Source of the DNA: Xiphias gladius
Taxonomy: Eukaryota; Chordata; Actinopteri; Istiophoriformes; Xiphiidae
Length of the DNA stretch: 64,000 bases
Assembly (NCBI RefSeq): GCF_016859285.1
Contig: NC_053417.1
Span: 25,299,206-25,363,205, forward strand
Reading direction: 5' to 3'
This document shows, one piece after another, positions 11,740 through 23,827 of this stretch. Positions within the stretch are counted from its first letter, which is position 1. Each line of letters begins with the position of its first letter. Position numbers and translations under genes: made by a program. The notes beneath the pieces were generated by a model, which did not search any database, was not told where the DNA came from, and saw only the letters and a list, made by a program, of their open reading frames with translations.

Positions 11740-12115
11740 ATCCCTAATTCCAGCTTCTCAATTGTTAGGATTTGCTGCTTTTGTTTTTTTTTTGTTTTTT
11801 TTTTCTTCGAAGTGAGTCATAGTGAGTCTGAAGTCATAGGTATTTTGCACATTTTTTTTTTGATATTGCTGGTTCCACCTTGTGCAGTGTGAAGATTTGC
11901 TGCTTTTCTCTGTTTTTGTATCACTGCAAACTGAATATCTTCACGTTTTGGACTGTTGGCCAGACAAAGCAAAACATTTGACGATGCGACCTTGGACTGG
12001 GGGGAAACTGTGATGGGAATTTCTCACTGTTTTCCTGACATTTTATAGACTAAAACGATGAATCAATTAAGAAAATAATCAGCAGAATAATTAGTGAAAT
12101 AATCGCTAGTTGTAA
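11740..12115 (-). repeat. TAATCGATTA-family repeat just upstream of the klhl21 coding exon
   Basis: Blocks GCTGGTTCCACCTTGTG, GCTGCTTTTCTCTG, CTGCAAACTGAATATCTTCACG, CGATGCGACCTTGGACTGG and TTTTATAGACTAAAACGATG are followed by TTAAGAAAATAATCAGCAG. It ends about 60 bp before the klhl21 3' splice site at 12174 and shares long near-identical stretches with 7640-7980. Confidence 0.75.
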
Positions 12116-12231
12116 TGGTATGTAAACTGTAGCTTTGTAATTTGATGTACGTTTCCGGCGTTTCTCTCTTTCAGATGAAAACGGCATTCTGAGCACAACC
12201 ACCGGACACTGATCACCCAGAGAGAGGAGAG

Positions 12232-15200
12232 ATGGAAAAGCCAGTCTTGCAGACACAACCATCCACCCTTCCCTTTTTCGACACGGCCCACGCCTTCAAC
12301 CTGCTGAGGGGAATCCATGAACTCAGAGCTGAACGGAAGTTTTTCGATGTGACTTTGTGTGCTGAGGGCCGTGAGTTCCACTGTCACCGCACAGTGTTGG
12401 CCGCTGCCAGCACGTACTTCCGGGCTATGTTTGCAGGAACGCTGAGGGAGAGTGTTATGGACCGGGTAGTTCTACACGAGGTGTCAGCTGAGCTTTTAGG
12501 TCTGCTGGTGGACTTCTGCTACACGGGACGGGTCACCGTCACTCAGGATAACGTTGACCTCCTTCTGAAGACGGCCGATCTGTTTCAGTTTCCCTCAGTC
12601 AAAGAGGCCTGCTGTGCATTTCTGGAGCAGCGCCTGGATGTTTCCAACTGCTTAGAGATCCAGGACTTTGCAGAGGCCTATGCTTGTCGAGAGCTGGCAG
12701 CCAGTGCTCGCCGCTTTGTCCTGAAAAACATAATGGAGCTGGCTAAAGGGACGGACTTTGAGCGCTTACCTTGGAAGCGCCTGCTGGAGTTTATGTCAGA
12801 CGACGAGCTTTGTGTGGACAAGGAGGAAACAGTTTATCAAATTGCAGTGCGCTGGGTGAAGGCTGATCTCCAGCGGAGAATGCACTACTGGCCCGAGCTC
12901 CTCCAGCAGGTCCGACTCCCTTTTGTCAGGAGGTTCTTTCTTTTGGCCCATGTGGAGAGCGACCCACTGGTCTACCTTTCACCCACCTGCCTCCGCATGG
13001 TGAATGAAGCCCGTAGCTTCCAGTCCTGTGAGTATGACCGCCATGACCGGCCCTGCCACCGCATGCGGCCACGGCCATCCACAGGATTGGCAGAAATCCT
13101 GGTGGTGGTGGGAGGATGCGACCAGGACTGTGATGAGCTGGTCACAGTGGACTGTTACAACCCCCAGACTGGACAGTGGCGCTACTTGGCTGAATTCCCT
13201 GATCACCTTGGAGGAGGCTACAGCATAGCTGCCCTCGGAAACGATATGTACGTCACAGGTAAGTCATGCGCCGACATCCAAACACTTTTCTACACACTTT
13301 TTCAACAGTTCCTTTGTATCAGAAGGCGAAGTACAAGCCACAGACAATGTGCAGTGGTTACAGTTGCTATGTATATTAGACTCATGGTACTGTGAAAGCT
13401 CCAGTCAGTAGATTTCCACTCCCGCTATTTCATCTCATGAAATGGCTGTCGGGCAGAGCTTATAAATAAACTCCAGGCTCTTTGACGTGTGGCTCTATGT
13501 GAGAACAAGGCTAAGTCAGGCAGGACGGGGTGTGCTGCCAGGACAGCAGCAGTGGGGTGGTGTTGTCATCTTCATCATCATCATTGTTACTGGTGATCCT
13601 CCCTAACCTGAAAAGAAGGCCTGTGATTCCCTTGAGAAATCATCCTAGACCTTCACTCAGAGATTGCGGGACGCTGACGCTGGGCCATAAATTTAGCAGT
13701 GTTAGCTCACTGCCTCGATGACAGAAATAACAGCAGCATATGATTGCATAATGTTGACAGGCACATTTAGTTTTTATAACATTTTGATACGAATTTTCTT
13801 CAATCATTTAAGATATAATATTTATGTATTTGGTGTCAGGTGTACTTTAAATTTGAATAAAAATGTAATTAAAACTTTCAGAAGCTACACTGCGTCTTTA
13901 AGGGCAATAAAGTATCTTGAAATATTAAATCTTTGCTGTTGGCTTGTCAAGAAGGAGGACTGCAAGTAGCAACTACTTGCAGAGGTTATCTAGAACGTTC
14001 TTCGCACATTAACTGGGTTTCTGTGAAGACAGGGAATCAACAGGGTGTCCAAGGCTCTTGGAAAAGTCTTAAATTTGATTTTTAAAATTCAGACACATCT
14101 TTTGGCCTTACTTTTAAAGTAAAATTTAAATTAAATATTGAGGTGACGTCTAGACCCATGAGTAATCACACGACCCGCAAGATTTAACACTGGGCAATAA
14201 AATATAAAACTGTTGTTCTTGTGTCTCGACTTTCTAGTACAAGCACTATTATGTTGGCAATTTAAGATCAAACGGGCTGTAAAAAGTTCTCTGTATGTGA
14301 GGCAAGCGGTCGGGTTGTTTGGATTTAATTATTTGTGCAATCTGAGCCCGGACTAGTTGAAGTGATAAACAATTCAGCAGAAGTGGTGGGAGTCAACCAA
14401 TTAGGAAAAGTGAGATAAGTCATTTATGTTTGATGCGGTCAGCTGATAGCAGCAGGTACCACATCTGAAGGAAGATATCCAGACTTTGTGTGCAAGTAAA
14501 GCTAAACTACCAAAAACTTTGACTGGACTGCCCACTCTGCTATTTCAGAAAAGACTATGCCAGTAATGATTTCCTAATCCTGAATGTTTAAGACCTGTGT
14601 ATTCTTTTGATTCCCGAAGTTATATCATGTATAACTCATAAATAACAAAGACAAAATGTAGAGCTAGTCCAGTAAATCAACCAGGCCGACATATCAAGGA
14701 GAGAAGAAATTCCAAACTAGGTTTGGTCATTTGGAAATTTTCTCCACCAGAGAGCACTGATAAAGTTGTCTCCCGCTCAGTATGTGTCTTGGTCACAATT
14801 TTCAAAAATGATAATAATCCTAGAGAAAAGTGTCAAGATTGTTATGCCTCCGCGCTGGCGACATTTTCTTTGGCCGGAGGCATATCAACAGTCTGGCATT
14901 ATTTTTTCCTATGAACACGATATCTCAGGAACGCCTTGAGCGACTTTCTTCGAATTTGGCACAAACATTCACTTGGAATGAAGGATGAACTGATTAGAAT
15001 TTGGTGGTCAAAGGTCAAAAGTCAAGGTGACTGTGACACAAATGTCTAATAGGGTAAAATGATGAAGTGATGATATTTTTTTATCTAAAAAGTCAAAGGT
15101 CAACTTCACTGTGACATCAGAGTGTTCTGCAAAAACACTTTTCTGGGCATTTTTCAACGGTGCAACTAAGGAACAGAAGGGGGAGATTGCGACCGTATTT

Positions 15201-18200
15201 CACTTTTTGTCGGATAATGAATCGGTGACACTAATCTCGGGTGCCCACCTTGAAACTGTAGTGATTGTATAGATCGTCTGTGCTGTCGGGTTGAAGATAT
15301 GTGTCAAGCATCCACGTTTTAAAATTTGTAGCTTCTGTGCTTCTGTTTTTGTTTCTTTCAAAGAATTTATACCCTAATACAGTAGACATACAGCAGAACA
15401 AGAGAACAAAGTCATGTCAAATCAATTTTATTTATATATCCCTATATCACAAATAAAAAAATAAAAAAAAAATTATACTTAAGAGTCTTCAGTACATATA
15501 GTATGATTCTGGACAAACCTGGCTGTAACCTGCAAGTTGACTGGTTGGCTGAGGCATATAACCACAAGACCGTAATTCTAGTTTATGTCATGTGTTTATG
15601 TAAAAAAATTACTATTGGCTGATAAAATCATTATTAGATTTTTTTTTTAAAACTCCAAAATATTGATATTAGTATTGGACACAAAAATCCAGCATTGGTC
15701 GGGCTATATTATAAAGTACAGTGTGCTTAAATCTTGGTTTTGTGGGTTAATTTGGACTCAGTTTTACTTGGACGTGTGTTTAAGTTTCAGGTGGGGACAG
15801 GGTCTGTATTACATATTATAAGGATTTCTAGTAAATTAGAATGAAAAGCTACTAAAATTAGTTATTTAGAAGGCTTCTTTTTAGACGTGTGAAGGATTAT
15901 GTTTTGTGTAATGCATGTGTGATTGAAAGGAGGTGATCAAAATTACAAGGGGTTGAAATTAGTTTCCTCTGTAGAATGGCTGGACTCACACTTAGAGATC
16001 GTATAATGAGTTCAGACATCAGGAGGGGGCAAGGAACAAGTTGAGGTGGTTCACGCATCTAATCAGGATGTCTCCGTGACACCTTCCATTGGAGGTTTTC
16101 TGGGCACGTCTGACTGGTAGCGGACCCCGGGGTAGACCTAGAACACGCTGAGAGATTATATATCTCATCTGGCCTGGGAACGCCTCAGGATCCTCCAGGA
16201 GGAGCTGGAGATTGTTGCTGGGGAAAGGGACTGGACTGGCTTGCTTAGCCTGCTGCCACTGCGAGCCGACTGAGGATAAGCAGCAGAAACTGGATGGATG
16301 GATGGATTACTTTATGTGATTTTTGCATATATTTGTTAAAGCAATATTGGAAAAATATCCACATTGATACCATGATTTATTTATAAAGTATAGGCCACTC
16401 CTAATGTTAATTTGTTCTCCTGTGAAAAGGGTTTAAAACTTACTTTGTTGACTTCAAAAAGACTTCAAAACCATTAAATTTGATTTCAGAAAGTGCACAG
16501 ACACCCTGGTGAAGGCAGACAACATTGTTGTATATCTAATAACACATACAGACAAACCAAGAACACTGTTTTGCTCTATAGCATATCTCATTGTGCACCG
16601 TGATGCTGAACAGCAACAAATGGCAACATTTTTGCCTGTTAATCGTTAAGACTTCATGTCTGTGTCCTCCAGGTGGCTCTGATGGCTCTCGCCTCTATGA
16701 TGGTGTGTGGCGCTACAAGTCCAGTGTCAACGAGTGGACAGAGGTGTCGCCCATGCTGAAGGCCCGCGAGTACCACAGCTCTTGTGTGATGAAAGGTCAG
16801 CTCTACGTGGTGGCGTCGGACAGCACCGAGCACTACGATCACGCTCTGGACTGCTGGGAGGCCTTACCAGCCATGCTGCACCCCATGGACAACTGCTCCA
16901 CCACCACATGCAGCGGGCGCTTGTATGCTATTGGCTGCCTGACCGGGGAGGACACCATGGCCATCCAGAGCTTTGATGCAGACACCAACCGCTGGTCCAT
17001 GGTCAACTGTGGACAGCTGCCTCCTTGGTCCTTCACACCAAAAACTGTGACCCTCAATGGCCTCATCTACTTCGTTAGGTCAGGAGCAAACTTTAATTTT
17101 ACAGGTTCCGTAGTTTCCAGCTAATTTTCCCGAAAATTTCCTCATAATTTCCAAAAAATTAGCCGGTATTTAGCTATTGATTACGAAGATACTTCTGAGA
17201 GAGGCCAACCAAAATGCCAACTGGTACTAAATATAGGGGAAATGGAGAAAGTGTTAGTTGCTACTGTTATTATGTACCTGCTCATTATATTCCAAAATTT
17301 TATAGCATGAAGTGTGTTTTATTTATTCATCATCGCATCACTTTGAAAGACAACACTAAGGAATTTCCAGTGCAGTTGAAAACCAGAGGTAAGCACGCAG
17401 TTCAACCAGTTAGCAGCATAAATGTAAATTAAGCGTTAATTAGATATTTTCCAATTTCCAAGTGGATCAATAATGCATGGCAGATCAGTCACAAAGAACT
17501 GAAGCGAGGAATTTTTGTTAGTCTTTCTAGAAAACTCTGGATACTGACATCTGTTTATGAACTATTTTTCATTCAGCTTTTAGATGATTTCCTAGTTTTT
17601 TTTAGGGGTTTTTTTTTAACTTGAATATAACAAGCGGATACTTATTAACTGTAGCCACTAACACTTAAATTTACTTTAGTACTGTAAATAAGAACAGCTT
17701 GAGGAACCTGTACTTTACTTGAGTATTTTATACTTCCTTTCAAGTTTATACTTCCACTCCACCACATTTCAGAGGGAAATATTCTTTTTTTTTTTTTTCG
17801 ATTTGAATTTATTTGACAGTTGTAGTTATGGTTATTTTTCAGATTAAAGTTTAATATAAAATTATTTTAAGCTTGTAAAATATGACACATTAAAACGAGT
17901 GGTTCCCAAACTTTTTGAATGTGGCCCCCAACCAAAAATACTGTCTAGTTGTTGACAGTTCCACCAAAGGGAGATTTACTGTCTTCTCAAATATTTCTCA
18001 TTAAAATAACTGTTTGAGATCCAACTCAAAGAGTTCACACAAAAAAGCATTATTGGGAGGACATTTTTCAAATTTATAATTTAAATAATCATCTCAATGA
18101 CCCCTCAGATTTTTCTTGTGAGGCTTTGGAGGGGGACCAGACCCCTAAGCTACGAACCCATGTATTAAACTACCTAAAACTATATGTAAAATAGTTAAAA

Positions 18201-19902
18201 CTGGCCCCACCTCACACAGATATAAATAGTGAAATGCTGCTTGCATATTGATGCGTCAGTATTAATCATGTAATTTATTATATCAGTCAAAGGAGCAGGT
18301 TTTCTGCAGAACGATTAGTTTTACTTTTAAAAGTTGTAAATTTAACTGATAGTATTTGTTAATACTTTTACTACTAGTACTACTAGTATTTTACATCATT
18401 GTACCGGTACTCTTACTTATGTAAAGGATCTTAGTACTTCCAACACTTATTCCAGTGAAGGGGACGGGAGTTAAACCACTATCCTTTTGTTTCTTTTCGC
18501 TGTCAACAGCTTTCTACATAAATTTGTTACAATGCATTGTTGATAAGGCTGCTTTATAGATGTCCTTACTTGTAGAATAACTGAATATGTAGGATATGAT
18601 TATTTAAAAGGCCAGTAAGAAAGATTTGTTGAGAATACATCACGGGTGCAAGAGTCAGTGAGGTCAACACGAATACATTTGAAGCATCGATTGTTTTGGC
18701 AGTGGCTTGACTTTGGTTTGTCTCCATTTGTAGGGATGACTCAGCTGAGGTGGATGTTTATAACCCTCAAAAGAACGAGTGGGACAAAATTAGTCCCATG
18801 ACACAGGTTTGTATTTCACATCAGACGTTTGTCTCCTAGCATGCTATTATAAGCTGTCTTTTCATTATTTTTCCTTAATCTTTTAGATCTCTTTGCACCG
18901 TAAACAGAGGTGTCAGCCACACCGCAGTATATCCATCGGAAGGTGTGCTGACGTTATATAAATACATAAATAAAAATAAAAGCTGCTTCAGTTTAATACG
19001 GCGGTGTGTCACTAGTTGATATTACTTTTTCTGAATGGAGTAAACGTGTAGATGGATGAGTGAATGTGGCCATTTCAGTGAGGTCAGTGGAAGACTCTGA
19101 AACTCTGTCGCCAGGAAGTTTGATTGATTTCTGTCTAACAGTAAGACATGAACCTATGAACTTAATTATTGCAGTAAATTAATGCAATAAAAGATTATCG
19201 GGTGAGTCAAAAACATTGCTTATATAAATAAATAATACTATTAGATAAATTAAAATGCAATAAGAAATTAAGCTTTATACTCCCCCCCCCCCAAGTCGGT
19301 TAAAAAAAAAAAAAAGTCTTCTTTTACCACCAATCAGTTGTTGAATTAAAACTTTATTTATTTTACTTCTCTCTTTAGATTAATAGCTTTTTTTTTTTTT
19401 TTTTTTTCCCCCCTTCCCCCAGTTTGTTAGTTTTCCTATAATTTTGGTCTTGGCACACGTTAAATCATTTATCTGTTCCCTATTTTCCCAAAGCAACATT
19501 ACCAATTTTCCTTATTCACCTTGCAACATAAAGTATATTTAATTTCATTTAATTTCTTTTCTCCAGGTCCATGTTGGAGGTAGTGTGGCAGTCCTGGGGG
19601 GTAAATTATACGTGTCTGGTGGTTATGACAATACGTTCGAGCTGTCAGATGTGGTGGAAGCCTACGACCCGACCACCCGCACCTGGACTCTCGCTGGACG
19701 ACTACCTCAGCCGACCTTCTGGCATGGCAGCGTCAGCATATTCCGCCAGTTCATGCCCCTGGTGTCCAGTGCATTCGAACCTACTGACATACCCGAGTCA
19801 AACGCCATTCACCTGCACCGGCACCAGCGTCACCAAGAGCTCCACAATCTTAACAACAATCTCAACCAAAACCAGAACCAGGATGTGAACCCAGCGCACT
19901 GA
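12232..19902 (+). CDS. klhl21: Kelch-like protein 21 (BTB-BACK-Kelch), 4 coding exons
   Basis: Coding exons: 12232-13258, 16673-17078, 18734-18806, 19567-19902 (1842 nt, 613 aa; human about 597). Phases agree at every join. Order: BTB about 28-135 ([29 protein letters not shown]), BACK about 140-241 ([13 protein letters not shown]), then kelch repeats from about 288 ([20 protein letters not shown]) to [14 protein letters not shown]. The [12 protein letters not shown] and [15 protein letters not shown] stretches are close to mammalian KLHL21. The start is the ATG at 12232, 57 nt after an acceptor; an upstream non-coding exon is expected. Known for the family: adaptor bringing substrates to CUL3-RING ubiquitin ligases; KLHL21 acts in mitosis by targeting Aurora B to the midzone. 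The Asn/Gln/His-rich tail differs from the mammalian C-terminus. The third intron has an unusual donor, CAG|GTTTGT. Confidence 0.96.
14830..15345 (+). repeat. Interspersed repeat with GCCTCCGC/GGAGGCAT head (klhl21 intron 1)
   Basis: Starts with TTATGCCTCCGCGCTGGC...GGAGGCATA and continues through GATATCTCAGGAACGCC, ATTTGGCACAAAC, GGTGGTCAAAGGTCAAAAG and TTCACTGTGACATCAGAG. It finishes near CTGTCGGGTTGAAGATATG. I recognise it from general knowledge as a high-copy percomorph repeat. No reading frame is maintained. The family name is not asserted. Confidence 0.65.
15975..16308 (+). mobile_element. RTE-clade (Rex3-like) LINE 3' end with GATG tail
   Basis: Residual coding in the plus direction includes [14 protein letters not shown] and [18 protein letters not shown], the C-terminal end of the fish RTE/Rex3-type reverse-transcriptase protein. 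It is followed by the short 3' tail GGATAAGCAGCAG...CTGGATGGATGGATGGATT, and a GATG microsatellite tail is characteristic of Rex3. Upstream is AGTTGAGGTGGTTCACGCATC. It is 5'-truncated to about 330 bp and frame-broken, sitting in klhl21 intron 1. Confidence 0.8.
17640..18455 (+). repeat. Composite stepwise repeat, copy 2 (klhl21 intron 2)
   Basis: Opens with ACCTGTACTTTACTTGAGTA and CTTCCACTCCACCACATTTCAGAGG, as in copies at 3640 and 29843. The middle holds a different insert, GTGGTTCCCAAACTTTTTGA ... GGAGGGGGACCAGACCCC (about 17899-18150). It closes with GTACTCTTACTTATGTAAAGG. The position equivalent to the nested TAATCGATTA element in the other copies is taken by this other repeat. Confidence 0.65.
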
Positions 19903-22380
19903 GTTTGGACGTAGAAATCCCTCTCACACACGTTCTGTTCTCCCTCATTATGCCATCATTAGTTTACTGCGAATTTACCTCATTACAATGTTAAAGCTGT
20001 TTCATGGCAGAAGAGAAGACTGAGCATGTACAAAGTAGTCTGAGCTCCTTGTAATCCACTTGACTGCTAAGCTGTCAAACTGACAAGTCTGTTGACTGGA
20101 TGAATTACAAAGAGGCCATGTGTTTCTTAGCCTTGTTCACTGGGAAACAGTCCCAGGTGGTTCCCATAGAAAATAGGGAAGCGGCTGTGTACTGCTCTTT
20201 AGTGGAGGTGGGGAAGCTAAACACATTCAATGGCTAAAATAGACACTTAGTCCTTGTCCTCGAAGTCTTTCGTCTTGTAAAACTGAAATATAGTGTCTGA
20301 AAACACTTTGGATTTCGAGCTGAAACAGTTAATTGTTTAGTCTATCGACAGAAAATTCATTTGCAACTGATATAATAATCGATTAATCATTTAAGTCACT
20401 TTTTCTACCAAAAATGTTTAACAGTCACAGGTTTCAGCTTCTCAGTTTTGGCGTTTTTCTGCTTTTCTGTTATTTATATCATAGTAAACAAAAGATCCTT
20501 GGGATTTGGACTGTTGGTTGGACAAAATAAATCTGAAGACGTCACCTTTGGCTTAATGAAATTGTGACGTTTTTCTCAATTTGCAGACATTTTATAGACC
20601 AAATCAAAAATTTAATTGTCTTGGTGTGGGTGGGTTTTTTTTTTTTTAAATTTAATTTGTTTTTTTTTTCTCCCCTCCCACCATCAGCCACAAGGAACAG
20701 CAACAAGCTCAATGCACACTCTAAAACAAACTTGAATAAGCCACACAGAGGTGGGGTTTACGCTTTATGTGAATCGTTTTCAAACAGCAGCTCTCGGTTT
20801 TTTACGGGAGAGAAGACTTCGAGGATGAGGACTATATGAACATCTGGTTAACTGTCCCACCTCCAGTAAAGAGCAGTAAACGGCAGTTTTTCTATGAGAA
20901 CCACATAGGACTGTCTCCCACACAGTGGATGAGACAGGTGTTTCTGTTTATGGACATCTGTGTGTTAGCAGTCGATCACTGTGGAATGTTTTTTTTTTTT
21001 TTTTTTTTTTTTTCCCTACAAACACATTAAATTTGAAATGCACAGATTGAAGTAAGTGTTTACAAGCCTTTTGTGGCTCCAGAGGGACTTCTTTGAAATC
21101 TGATGAATTGCCTCAATTGATGTCACTTGAGTCAGTGTCGTTCGGGTCTGAAGACTAAAAGTTTGAAAATGGGAAAAAAAAATCTCGGGGTGCGGAGCTG
21201 GAAAGAAGTGAGATCTGTAGCCCGCTCCTCATCCATGTTGAGTCTAGAGGCTCGAGGCTACATCAGCAGCTACGAGCATAACACACCTGAATCTCCGACA
21301 GAATTGTCAGCGGTCAAGTAGTGGCATTGTGGGTAATGTAGGCGCCAGGATTTGAGGAAGAATAAGAATGTGTGGAATGAAAAAGGCGATATCTTTGGTA
21401 CTGCTATGTCAATTATGATCCCTTCTTAAAAAAAAAAAACTGTCCACTGTGAGTCCGACAATGTTACGAGTGCAAAGCTAAAGTGGTTGAATGTCTCTTA
21501 ACGATTTGTAGCCTTGAGCAGAAGCCAAATATTTGGCCAGAAACGGTGACAAGCAAAAATCTGTCTACATTCCAAAAATGACGACAATCAAAATTGATAT
21601 TTAGCACTAAGCAGACAGATGGCTTAATAGGATGGGTTGAAATTCACCATCAGAAATACCTGGTACTTGGAAGGTGTGCTGAGTAGCCTTCCGTCATCAT
21701 GGTAGAACTTAGGATGGTTGCATGTGATGTTAACTTGTACTGGGTTGATACTCTACTCTATTGATAGTGATAATTCGGCTGCACGGCATCTCCCTGTGTC
21801 CCACCTGACCTTGAAACTGGGCTAGATCAGCCTCTACAACCACCAGTCGAATGTGCATGAAGTACTTTCTTTAAAAAAATTGTATTTATGAATATTTTAC
21901 TGTTTTGTATGTTTTTATTTATGGATGTATTTGTGCTGTGGTTGCTTACGATGTCGCTGCCTATCAGTTTCAAAAAGAGCGGTAAAAGTTGGTAACTGCT
22001 AGTGAAGGGTCAGCAGTCTCAACTGGAAACTCGAAAGTATCTCAAATTTGCTCTCATGTAAAATAAATTTAGCTTCAATGGAAATTGTAATTTTGAGTGT
22101 TTCTATGGTGTTAATGCATCGTTGTTTTCTTAGTTTTCATACAAGTTTGTGATGTTTAATCAGTTGTGTAAATACAGTATATTCTTAACCTTATGTACTG
22201 TGTTTGTGTTTACAGTGTGGTTACCATAAATTAAACTGCGGGCAGGACTGAGAGTTTATTCTGCTGAGTCACATGTGATTAGCTGTTAGCAATACACGAA
22301 TGTTCACTTGTATTTCTTCTAAACAATGGACAGTCGCTGCGGCAGAGTGTGAAAAGACAATAAATGCATTAAGTTTTTTA
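19903..22380 (+). other. klhl21: Probable klhl21 3' UTR with candidate poly(A) signals
   Basis: The stop codon at 19900-19902 is followed by about 2.5 kb with no supported exon before the convergent zbtb48 gene. Canonical AATAAA hexamers lie at 22062-22067 and 22359-22364. Embedded are a minus-orientation TAATCGATTA repeat (about 20315-20600), a poly-T run at 20989-21013 and a poly-A run near 21429. Without transcript data the cleavage site is a guess. Confidence 0.5.
20315..20600 (-). repeat. TAATCGATTA short DNA-transposon-like repeat
   Basis: Begins GAGCTGAAACAGTTAATTGTTTAG, contains TAATAATCGATTAATCATTT, GTTTCAGCTTCTCAG and GGGATTTGGACTGTTGGTTGG, and ends around CATTTTATAGACC. It lies in the presumed klhl21 3' UTR. 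Confidence 0.7.
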
Positions 22381-22889
22381 TAAATAGAAAGCGTGAGCTA
22401 ATGTGTTCACTCATAAAGTTGTGTTTTAACACAATATCATAAAACTGTGTAGCATATTAATTCCAAGTAAGGATGTTCGGATATCTGTAAACAATGTACA
22501 TCTTTTATGACCCGCGCTGATTGAGGACATTGTAAATGAAATAACCTTTCACCTTCTTACATTAAAGGTGCCTGTGGAATTGTAAACAAACAAAACAAAC
22601 AAGTGTTTAGATTCAGTGATTCTCACCAAAATGCCTCTTGTGTTACCGTTCAGGTTGAAGGAACGCAGTCAGTGCATTTACAATTACTATGTTTGCTTGC
22701 TAGCAGTCTTCTTTTTCACCACATTTATGGAAGCATTGGTACGCTCCCTTGAGCGTTATCGCCGCCAAATGTGGCGAAATTGGTCGCCCACGTCCTTGGT
22801 TGCGTGCACGATACAAAAAAAAAAAAATCGGGGAATCACTCATAAAGACATTGCTCCATAGCACTACTAGTGGTCAGAAACTCCACAGG

Positions 22890-23430
22890 GAACCTTTTAT
22901 AACCAGGTTCGACATTTTGGAAAATGTTTATTTGCATTCTTGCCGTGAGAGAGATGAGAAAATCTAACGCTCTCATCTTCTTGTTAAATATGAAGCTACA
23001 GCTAGTAGCTGGTTCGCTTAGCTTAGCATAAAGACTGGAAATGGGGGGGGGCTACCCTGGCTCTGTCAAATGATAATATAATCCGCCCAACAGCACCTCT
23101 ACTTGCTATTGATGAGCAAGTTATATCTCGTTTCTTTAGTCTTTACAAAAACTTGAGTGTTAACAATTCTCAACAAAAATTTGCGCCCAAGAAATAAATA
23201 AAATGAAATAAATGACCAAGGTGTTTCAATTTAATCAGGTGGCCATCTGGTAAGTGTATTTTGTTTAAATTTGACAGAGCCCGGCTAGCTGTTTCCCTGT
23301 TCTCAGTCTTTCTGCGAAGCTAAGTTATGCTATGCTAACTAGCTTCTGGCTGTAGCCTTGAATTAAATGGTCAGATATGAGAGTGGCAGCCATGTTCTTG
23401 TCTAACTCTCCACCATAAAGAGAAGGAGAC
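22890..23430. repeat. Inverted pair of 'TTAGCTTAGCATAAAGACTGGAAA' repeats
   Basis: A plus copy (about 22900-23190) carries TTCGACATTTTGGAAAATG, TTCTTGCCGTGAGAG, GAAGCTACAGCTAGTAGCTGG, TTAGCATAAAGACTGGAAA and GGCTCTGTCAAATGATAA. A minus copy (about 23265-23420) carries the complements in reverse order: TTTGACAGAGCCCGGCTAGC, CTCAGTCTTTCTGCGAAGC, TATGCTAACTAGCTTCTGG, CTGTAGCCTTGAATTAAATG. The arms could pair over more than 100 nt with mismatches. It sits between the convergent 3' ends of klhl21 and zbtb48. Confidence 0.75.
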
Positions 23431-23827
23431 CATCTCCCAAACTGTCCAACTCTTCCTACCTTCATTAACGTATCTGAATGCCACTGAAGACTGATTATCT
23501 GAGTCCAGCTGCAGTGGGCACGCTGATAAAAGGAGGCTTAATAAAAACAAACCAAAAAATATTTAAGCAGTTTTTACAAGCATGCAGTTGACTTACTGTG
23601 TATGAACTATTGAAAGCGTGAAAATTACTTGCTACTGTTAACTTGCATGGCTAGAGACTCGACAGTAGCCAACGTTGTTGCAGTTTCGTCTTTGGATCTG
23701 TAGGTGCAAACGTCTCAGGCTGTGCTTCAGCATCTGCATCACACTTAAGTGCTTCTCATTTAGGACGTGTTCTTCACAGTAACCTGAATTTCTGAGCGGG
23801 TTTCACACAGTCTCTGGTCTTCAGCCC

